In this document: one piece after another, positions 6,877 to 14,031 of the stretch
Layout of the letters: each line of letters starts with the position of its first letter
How positions within the stretch are numbered: position 1 is the first letter of the stretch
NCBI GenBank assembly: GCA_052387735.1
Contig: JBQTIW010000136.1
Span: 1-14,031, forward strand
Source: RBC101 sp052387735
Lineage (GTDB): Bacteria; Gemmatimonadota; Gemmatimonadetes; Gemmatimonadales; Gemmatimonadaceae
Reading direction: 5' to 3'
Length of the DNA stretch: 14,031 nt
Program-made: the position numbers and the translations under genes
Notes under the pieces: model-generated
Told to the model about the DNA's origin: nothing
Database searches by the model: none
Seen by the model: the letters and a program-made list of their open reading frames with translations, nothing else

Positions 6877-7587
6877 ATGGCGATGTTCGCGAACCTGGTC
6901 GAGTCAAAAAAGAAGAAACAGCGCAGTACAGGTGGAACGGTTGCTTCGTTCGTTCTCCATGCCGGCCTGATCTCTCTCGCGGTGTACGCCACGGCGCACG
7001 CCGCGGTCGAGTTCGAGAAGCCCAAGCAGGAGAAAGTGGATTTCGTCGAAGTAAAGAAGGACGAGCCACCCCCACCCAAGGACGAGCCGCCGCCGCCACC
7101 ACCTGATGTGGCCGCTCCTCCACCACCCAAGGGATTCCAGGTCCTGACCGCACCGGTGGAAATCCCTGACGTGCTCCCGGATATCGATCTGTCGAGAAAG
7201 ATCACCGACGCCGAAGACTTTTCGGGCAAGGGCGTTCAGGGTGGCACCGCGAAGGGCACAGGCGACAAGCCGATCCAGACGGACCAGCCCTTCTTCGAAT
7301 TCCAGGTGGAGAAGCCCGTGAGCGCGCTACCGGGCAGCTCGCCGCCGCGCTATCCCGACATTCTTCGTCAGGCAGGCGTCGAGGGCGAAGTCCTGGCCCA
7401 GTTTGTCGTGGACACCACCGGTCGCGCCGAGATGGCCTCCTATAAAGTGCTCAAGGCGTCGCACGAGCTGTTCGGGGTGGCGGTACGCAACGCCCTTCCC
7501 GGTATGCGCTTCATTCCCGCCGAAGTCGGCGGCCGCAAGGTTCGTCAGCTGGTACAGCAGCCGTTCTCCTTTGCCATTGCCAAGTAA
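6877..7587 (+). CDS. tonB: Energy transducer TonB
   Basis: Periplasm-spanning protein that passes proton-motive force from ExbB/ExbD to outer-membrane TonB-dependent receptors. From ATG 6877 it has 236 residues: a basic cytoplasmic N-terminus (ESKKKKQR, 9-16), one membrane anchor at about 21-43 (VASFVLHAGLISLAVYATA), a Pro-rich rigid region at 64-85 (PPPPKDEPPPPPPDVAAPPPP), a linker, and a TonB C-terminal domain at about 153-234 (PPRYPDILRQAGVEGEVLAQ, then VVDTTGRA, then FIPAEVGGRKVRQLVQQPFSF). The YP and the G-V-x-G-x-V pattern are typical. ATG 6883 and GTG 6847 are alternative starts. exbB follows after 24 bases, so it heads a tonB-exbB-exbD-exbD operon. Confidence 0.93.
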   Translation: MAMFANLVESKKKKQRSTGGTVASFVLHAGLISLAVYATAHAAVEFEKPKQEKVDFVEVKKDEPPPPKDEPPPPPPDVAAPPPPKGFQVLTAPVEIPDVLPDIDLSRKITDAEDFSGKGVQGGTAKGTGDKPIQTDQPFFEFQVEKPVSALPGSSPPRYPDILRQAGVEGEVLAQFVVDTTGRAEMASYKVLKASHELFGVAVRNALPGMRFIPAEVGGRKVRQLVQQPFSFAIAK

Positions 7588-7611
7588 ACCCACCCTCGGA
7601 GCTGGTAACGT

Positions 7612-8349
7612 ATGAATCTGAATCTGGCAGACATCTGGGCCCAGACGCCCATGTTCGGAAAGATCCTGTGGGGCGTCCTCGCCTTCATGTCGGTGTGGTC
7701 GATGTCGACCGCCATCGGCAAGCTGTGGTCGCTGCGCAAGGCTCAGAAGGAGACCATCAAGTTCGCCCCGGAGTTCTCGCAGTTCCTGGAAGAAGACAAC
7801 CTTGGGGAAGCGATCAAGCTCGCGGAGAGCTACAAGAAGTCGCACGTCGCCCGCGTGCTTGGCGGCGCGCTGGCCGAAGTGAAGCCCCTCATCATGGACG
7901 GTTCGGTGACGGTCGCCGACATCAATACGGCGGAGCGGGCGGTCGAGCGTGAAATGCTGATGGAAATGGTCTCGCTCAAGCGCGGTCTGGCGATTCTCGC
8001 GACGGTCGGTTCGACCTCGCCGTTCGTCGGTCTGCTCGGCACGGTGTTCGGCATCATCAACGCCTTCGAAGGCATGGCTTCGTCAGGCGGCGCCGGTATC
8101 ACGGCCATCGCCGCGGGCATCGCCGAAGCGCTGATCGCCACCGGGTTCGGTCTACTCGTCGCCATCCCCGCGGTGTGGTTCTACAACTACTTCACCACGA
8201 AGATCGACAACCTGTCGGCGGAAATGACGTACACGTCGAAGGAAATGATCGACTACCTGATCAAGGGCGTGTCGGGAGAGTTCGGCCGTTCACGGTTCAC
8301 CCGCGAGTTCAACACGCAGGCTGCGGCCAACAGCCCGATCTCGCAGTAG
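7612..8349 (+). CDS. exbB: ExbB/TolQ/MotA-family proton channel protein
   Basis: Inner-membrane stator-type subunit that forms, with ExbD, the proton channel energising TonB. The 245 residues show three membrane segments, near 15-36, 125-155 and 168-195. The diagnostic motifs are TVGSTSPFVGLLGTVFGIIN at 131-150 and IAAGIAEALIATGFGLLVAI at 166-185, which line the channel in this family. ATG 7612 is preceded by GGAG ten bases upstream. TolQ is the main alternative, but the gene follows a tonB and precedes two exbD-type genes, with no tolB or pal in view, so ExbB is preferred. The C-terminal tail (about 200-245) is cytoplasmic. Confidence 0.93.
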   Translation: MNLNLADIWAQTPMFGKILWGVLAFMSVWSMSTAIGKLWSLRKAQKETIKFAPEFSQFLEEDNLGEAIKLAESYKKSHVARVLGGALAEVKPLIMDGSVTVADINTAERAVEREMLMEMVSLKRGLAILATVGSTSPFVGLLGTVFGIINAFEGMASSGGAGITAIAAGIAEALIATGFGLLVAIPAVWFYNYFTTKIDNLSAEMTYTSKEMIDYLIKGVSGEFGRSRFTREFNTQAAANSPISQ

Positions 8350-8382
8350 TCACCGGCACATCCTCATTCAGGAGATTGCGTC

Positions 8383-8871
8383 ATGGGTATGTCGGTAGGC
8401 GGTTCCTCGACAGGGGTGAAGGCCGAGCCCAATGTCGTGCCCATGATCGACGTCATGCTGGTGCTGCTCATCATCTTCATGGTGGTGACGCCGGCGATCA
8501 CGGCGGGCTTTCAGGCCGTTGCCCCGGACGGGGTCAACCTGAAAGCCCATCCCGAGGAAGACCTCGATCAGGTGTTAGGCATCGACAAGTCCGGCTTGTA
8601 CTACGTCAACAAGAGGCCGATGGAAATGTTCTCCGAGCCCGGCAAGGACCAGAACGAAAAGCTCGCGAACATCCTTCGGAACATTTACGACAAGCGCACG
8701 GTCGACAAGATCCTGTACGTCAAGGCCGACAAGGACCTCGACTTCGGCACGATTCTCGACGCGCTTGACATTGCGTCGAAGGCTGGAGTACGGGTCGTCG
8801 GTGCGGTATCGGATCAGCGCATCGGTACCGTATCCTCGGTGCCGGGCGACGATCCCGAACGCGGCAAATAG
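8383..8871 (+). CDS. exbD: ExbD/TolR-family biopolymer transport protein (first copy)
   Basis: Proton-channel partner of ExbB with a single N-terminal membrane helix. The 162 residues begin with a short cytoplasmic segment, then EPNVVPMIDVMLVLLIIFMV at 15-34, where Asp23 is the family's essential membrane acidic residue. A periplasmic domain follows (about 40-150), including ILYVKADKDLDFGTILDALD, the conserved second half of the ExbD fold. The Ser/Pro/Asp-rich C-terminal tail is longer than in the next copy. AGGAGA lies before the ATG. The gene is 33 bases after exbB and 15 bases before the second exbD, so all are co-transcribed. Confidence 0.93.
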   Translation: MGMSVGGSSTGVKAEPNVVPMIDVMLVLLIIFMVVTPAITAGFQAVAPDGVNLKAHPEEDLDQVLGIDKSGLYYVNKRPMEMFSEPGKDQNEKLANILRNIYDKRTVDKILYVKADKDLDFGTILDALDIASKAGVRVVGAVSDQRIGTVSSVPGDDPERGK

Positions 8872-8886
8872 AGGAGAGACCTGACT

Positions 8887-9297
8887 ATGAGTATGAGTGT
8901 TGGCGGCGCTACCGGCCAACTGCAGAACGAGCCGAACGTCGTCCCCATGATCGACATCATGCTCGTGCTGCTCATCATCTTCATGGTGATGCAGCCGCGG
9001 GTGCGACGGGCGATCGATCTACAGCTCCCCGATCCGACGCCGCAGGATATGCCCTCGACGCCGAATCCTGATCAGATCGTGCTCGAGGTCATGCCGAACG
9101 ACCAGTACTTCATCAACAAGGAACCGATTCCCAAGGAGAACCTCGCCGGCCGGATCAAGTCGATCTACGACCCGCGCCCCGAGAAGATCATGTTTGTGAA
9201 GGGTGATCCCACGGTGAAATACCAGTCGGTGATCTGGGCGATGGATCAGGCCCGCGGAAACGGGGTCAAGGTCCTCGGCGTTACACCAAAGCAATAG
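8887..9297 (+). CDS. exbD: ExbD/TolR-family biopolymer transport protein (second copy)
   Basis: A second ExbD of 136 residues. Its first 35 residues are almost the same as the preceding copy (MSMSVGG start; EPNVVPMIDIMLVLLIIFMV with Asp23), while the periplasmic part differs: residues 38-65 are Pro/Asp-rich and the C-terminal segment is IMFVKGDPTVKYQSVIWAMD. Such tandem ExbDs probably arose by duplication, and in some bacteria both are needed in one complex, which is known for related systems and only inferred here. GAGGAG precedes the ATG. A 12-bp hairpin 24 bases after the stop ends the operon. Confidence 0.93.
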   Translation: MSMSVGGATGQLQNEPNVVPMIDIMLVLLIIFMVMQPRVRRAIDLQLPDPTPQDMPSTPNPDQIVLEVMPNDQYFINKEPIPKENLAGRIKSIYDPRPEKIMFVKGDPTVKYQSVIWAMDQARGNGVKVLGVTPKQ

Positions 9298-9321
9298 TCG
9301 GGCGTAGAGCAGGCTGTGCCG

Positions 9322-9350
9322 AGTGGCGGACCCCGACCGGGTCCGCCACT
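9322..9350 (+). terminator. Perfect 12-bp hairpin after exbD
   Basis: AGTGGCGGACCC (9322-9333) pairs perfectly with GGGTCCGCCACT (9339-9350) around a 5-base loop (CGACC). It lies 24 bases after the second exbD stop and is the strongest simple stem in this spacer. There is no immediate T-run; the nearest is TTTTT at 9382-9386, so termination may be Rho-assisted or the stem may protect the 3' end. Confidence 0.7.
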
Positions 9351-9425
9351 TCGCGTTCGCAGGGCTGCCAGGAGTGAACCCTTTTTCTCACCCGGTCGTA
9401 TTAGGTTGGGCGACAGAGGCCACGC

Positions 9426-10304
9426 GTGACGCTTCGAAGATCCACGTATTTTCCGGCTGAAGAGCTGCCTGACGAGTCAGGGAGTCGTCGGCGTGCCTAT
9501 CGGCCGCCCGCCGGCATTCCCGCGCGAGACGATCATCGTCGCGAAGCGACGCTGGCTTCTCTGGCGCTGCATCTGTTCCTGATCATCCTGGCTGTGGCGC
9601 CCCCCCTCTGGCTCTCGCATTCGATCGATGCGACCCAGCAGCAGGGGCCGAGTGGTGACGGACGCATGGGCGGTGGGGGAGGGGGGAGCGGCGGCGACTG
9701 GAAGCGCGAGAGCCTGCGGTACTTCGCGATTCCGGAGGCTTCGAAGCCGGCCGCCGCGGTCCCGGACCCCATTCCTCCCCCGAAGCCGGAGGAGGTGAAG
9801 CCCCCGGAGCCTCCCACTCCAGTTCCCAAGGAGGAGCCGCCCAAGCCCGTCGAGGTCGACACGACGAGGGCGTCGAACGGTGCCGCGGCAGCCGCCGACA
9901 GCGGGAGGCCTGCCGGCACTGGCAAGGATGGAACCGCGGGCAACGGTCCGGGCACGGGTGGTGGGGTCGGCTCAGGCGTCGGGCCGGGCAGGGGTTCCGG
10001 AACAGGCCCCGGAACAGGCGCAGGGAACGACGATTCAATGGTGTTCCCGCCGACGGTGGTTGCCCTACCGATTCTCCCCCTCCCGGTACCGAACAAGGTG
10101 CGCCCGTACAAGCTGGTCGCGTATTTCGAGGTCGACACACTCGGGAACGCCAAGCTCCTGGCCTTCAATCCGTCCAACGATGGTGGATACAACCGGCGGA
10201 TTCGCGAGATGCTGGGAGAGATCCGGTTCCGGCCCGCGGTGCGCGGCAATGGCCGCCCGGTCCTGGACACCGCAATCGTGACCGCCGAGGCGCCGCGCTC
10301 GTAA
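9426..10304 (+). CDS. Second TonB-like energy transducer with Gly-rich linker
   Basis: A 292-residue TonB-like protein. After a basic cytoplasmic N-terminus it has one membrane anchor at about 41-64 (LASLALHLFLIILAVAPPLWL), a Gly run at 82-90, a Pro/Lys/Glu region at 107-145 (PIPPPKPEEVKPPEPPTPVP), a Gly-rich stretch at about 163-200 built of GTG and GPG repeats, and a C-terminal globular part at about 225-290 (KVRPYKLVAYFEVDTLGNAK, then EIRFRPAVRGNGRPVLDTA) that resembles the TonB C-terminal domain in spacing but lacks the usual YP start. It begins at GTG 9426 with AGAGG upstream and follows the exbD hairpin, so it may have its own promoter. It could feed different receptors from the first TonB, or be a TonB-family protein of unknown partner. 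Confidence 0.72.
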   Translation: MTLRRSTYFPAEELPDESGSRRRAYRPPAGIPARDDHRREATLASLALHLFLIILAVAPPLWLSHSIDATQQQGPSGDGRMGGGGGGSGGDWKRESLRYFAIPEASKPAAAVPDPIPPPKPEEVKPPEPPTPVPKEEPPKPVEVDTTRASNGAAAAADSGRPAGTGKDGTAGNGPGTGGGVGSGVGPGRGSGTGPGTGAGNDDSMVFPPTVVALPILPLPVPNKVRPYKLVAYFEVDTLGNAKLLAFNPSNDGGYNRRIREMLGEIRFRPAVRGNGRPVLDTAIVTAEAPRS

Positions 10305-10379
10305 CTCCAAATCACATAACGCTCTGGCCATTCACGTCGAGGCCGGGTATCTTTTCGCGACTTTGCCGACGTAAGAGTT

Positions 10380-10430
10380 ACGGCGGTCAGGATCGCGGCG
10401 ATGGCTGCCGCGTGATCGGCCGCCGTTTTT
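10380..10430 (+). terminator. Intrinsic-terminator-like hairpin with T-run between the TonB-like gene and hppA
   Basis: ACGGCGG (10380-10386) pairs with CCGCCGT (10420-10426). Inside, GATC pairs with GATC (10391-10394 with 10414-10417) and GCGGC with GCCGC (10395-10399 with 10407-10411), leaving a 7-base loop and small bulges. TTTTT (10426-10430) and then GTGTGTTTT follow. This is the clearest Rho-independent terminator in the window. It lies 76 bases after the TonB-like stop and about 80 bases before the pyrophosphatase start, so it may end the former message or attenuate the latter. Confidence 0.8.
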
Positions 10431-10510
10431 GTGTGTTTTCCACGGGCGCGATGTGCGCACTCGTCCCATGAGGGGCAGTCCCCCTCAAATTCTGCATGGA
10501 GAAACGCGTA
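10431..10510 (+). promoter_or_regulatory. Structured leader and ribosome-binding site of hppA
   Basis: This stretch holds a self-complementary GTGCGCAC (10453-10460) and a perfect 6-bp hairpin GAGGGG/CCCCTC (10470-10475 with 10481-10486, loop CAGTC), then TGGAGAAA. GGAG at 10498-10501 sits nine bases before ATG 10511, which makes 10511 a better start than the ATG at 10496 that overlaps the same GGAG. I do not recognise a named riboswitch class. Confidence 0.45.
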
Positions 10511-12991
<2,481 letters not shown>

Positions 12992-13015
<24 letters not shown>

Positions 13016-13082
13016 GCGAGTAAGGACGTCCCATCGGGTCATCGGGTAATCGAGGGTCACACTTTCGCTTACCCGATGCTCG
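12992..13082 (+). repeat. Eight-unit 8-bp tandem array crossing the hppA stop, with an inverted partner
   Basis: Consecutive octamers from 12992 to 13055 are GCGGGTCA, GCGGGTGA, GCGCGTGA (containing the TGA stop), GCGAGTAA, GGACGTCC, CATCGGGT, CATCGGGT and AATCGAGG. The inverted partner follows: CATCGGGTAA (13040-13049) pairs perfectly with TTACCCGATG (13069-13078), a 10-bp stem with a 19-base loop; the right arm continues through CTCG to 13082. It may serve as a bidirectional or T-less terminator. The remaining spacer to 13171 shows no gene and no clear promoter. Confidence 0.65.
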
Positions 13083-13171
13083 TTTCCGAAGATCTTGCGC
13101 CGTCGATCGCACGGCGCTCGCTTCCCGAACTCTTCTCCGATCGCATTGCCGATTCCCGTTGACCTGTTGGC

Positions 13172-14031
13172 ATGACTTCCATCTTCGCCCGCAAATCCGT
13201 CGCCGATCTCCAGGCCGACGTTACACACGCCAGTGGCCTGCGACGAACGCTGACCAAGTGGCATCTGACCGCCCTTGGCGTGGGGGCGACGATCGGGGCG
13301 GGGATCTTCGCGACGACAGGCACGGCCATCGTCGGTGATGCGGCGCGGCCGGGGGCGGGGCCGGCGATCATCTTCTCGTTCCTCCTCACCGCCCTCGCCT
13401 GTGGGTTCGCCGCTCTATGTTACGCCGAGTTTGCGGCGATGGTGCCGATCGCCGGATCTGCGTACACGTATTCCTATGCCGCGTTAGGCGAGTTCGTCGC
13501 CTGGATCATCGGCTGGGACCTGATCGTCGAGTACGCCGTCGGGAACATCGGGGTGGCCATCGGCTGGTCGGGACACTTCCGGGAGCTGCTGTCCCACCTG
13601 GGCATCAGCATGCCCTCGTGGCTCTCCACCGACTACCGGAGCGCGCATGATGCGTTCAATGCGATCGCGGGAGGAGCCACGGATGCGCCAACCCAGTTCC
13701 TTGCCTCGGCGTGGTCGGGAGCGCCGCACCTGTTCGGGTTGCCGGTGATCATCAACCTCCCCGCGGCCCTGGTGGTGTTCGTGATGACCATCGTGCTCGT
13801 GAAGGGTATTCGGGAGTCCGCGACGTTCAACAACTGGATGGTGATGCTCAAGATCGGCATCATTCTCTTCTTCATCGCAGTCGGCGTCTTCCTGATCAAC
13901 CCGTCGAATTGGACGAATCCCGACCTGGGCGGCTTCGCGCCCAACGGATTTGCCGGGGTCTCGGCGGCAGCAGCGATCATCTTCTTCGCGTACATCGGCT
14001 TCGATGCGGTGTCTACCGCGGCGGAGGAGGC
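13172..14031 (+). CDS. APC-family amino acid permease (cationic amino acid transporter-like), 3' partial
   Basis: Inner-membrane amino acid transporter; 286 residues are visible before the window ends. The N-terminus (IFARKSVADL, then SGLRRTLTKWHLTALGVGA) and the first helix motif GATIGAGIF (38-46), whose unwound glycines bind the substrate alpha-amino and carboxyl groups in this family, are like CAT/YfnA-type members. YAEFAAMVPIAGSAYTYSYA at 84-103 and WIIGWDLIVEYAVG at 111-124 are further APC signatures. The visible end IGFDAVSTAAEE is the conserved segment before helix 7. ATG 13172 is supported by an in-frame stop at 13160-13162 and the family's usual N-terminus, although no strong Shine-Dalgarno is seen. 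The exact amino acid is not readable. The octamer array separates it from hppA, so it is probably transcribed on its own. Confidence 0.92.
   Translation, partial: MTSIFARKSVADLQADVTHASGLRRTLTKWHLTALGVGATIGAGIFATTGTAIVGDAARPGAGPAIIFSFLLTALACGFAALCYAEFAAMVPIAGSAYTYSYAALGEFVAWIIGWDLIVEYAVGNIGVAIGWSGHFRELLSHLGISMPSWLSTDYRSAHDAFNAIAGGATDAPTQFLASAWSGAPHLFGLPVIINLPAALVVFVMTIVLVKGIRESATFNNWMVMLKIGIILFFIAVGVFLINPSNWTNPDLGGFAPNGFAGVSAAAAIIFFAYIGFDAVSTAAEE

Noticed and set aside
7612..9297. TolQ-TolR or flagellar MotA-MotB assignment
   Set aside because: Two short ExbD-type proteins without a peptidoglycan-binding domain and an adjacent tonB exclude MotAB, and the absence of tolB/pal in view makes Tol less likely, though TolQ/R and ExbB/D are hard to separate by sequence alone.
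9033..9410. sigma-70 promoter for the second TonB-like gene (TATTAG near 9399)
   Set aside because: The -10 match is poor, no -35 hexamer lies at suitable spacing, and the site coincides with a TTAGG motif that recurs elsewhere in the window.
10380..10430. Fluoride riboswitch upstream of the pyrophosphatase
   Set aside because: GGCGATGG occurs (10397-10404) and fluoride riboswitches can control pyrophosphatase genes, but the rest of the consensus (the AAAC segment and the later CUAC-type pseudoknot partner) is not seen, and the sequence is fully explained by a terminator stem.

Overview
The window reads as chromosomal DNA from a high-GC, Gram-negative-type (two-membrane) bacterium. TonB/ExbB/ExbD genes imply an outer membrane with TonB-dependent receptors. 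The base composition, the divergent membrane pyrophosphatase, the frequent GTG starts and the TTAGG-type motifs make me suspect a Gemmatimonadota member, but that is an inference without any 16S or marker-gene support. Every confident gene lies on the + strand. I see no insertion sequence, phage gene, tRNA, rRNA or CRISPR array.

Layout. (1) 3-2286: two overlapping inner-membrane permease genes of a CUT1-type (MalF/MalG-like) carbohydrate ABC importer; the first is cut by the window edge and carries an extra N-terminal membrane region. (2) 2467-6576: a signalling cluster holding a soluble GAF/PAS histidine kinase, an 85-residue stand-alone Fis-type DNA-binding protein and an OmpR/PhoB-type response regulator, these three joined by 4-bp ATGA overlaps, followed after a repeat-bearing spacer by a membrane HAMP histidine kinase. 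(3) 6877-10304: a TonB energy-transduction locus, tonB-exbB-exbD-exbD, closed by a strong hairpin at 9322-9350, then a second TonB-like gene with a Gly-rich linker. (4) 10380-13015: an intrinsic-terminator-like hairpin and structured leader, then a large divergent membrane proton pyrophosphatase (hppA). (5) 13172-14031: the start of an APC-family cationic-type amino acid permease, cut by the window end.

Functional logic: the pyrophosphatase can add to the proton-motive force, which ExbB/ExbD/TonB spend on outer-membrane uptake, while the ABC and APC transporters handle inner-membrane uptake. The two-component cluster could be an environmental sensor for its neighbours, but nothing in the sequence names its signal or regulon.

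Points for a second look: three spacers (2287-2370, 4931-5077, 12992-13082) share one architecture, degenerate 7- or 8-bp tandem units beginning at or across a stop codon with an inverted copy just before the next gene, although their sequences differ. Every in-frame TTA codon I can find (9 of 9) is followed by a GGN glycine codon, with the 9-mer GCGTTAGGC recurring five times. The orphan Fis domain is wedged between a kinase and a response regulator. The pyrophosphatase has altered active-site motifs.
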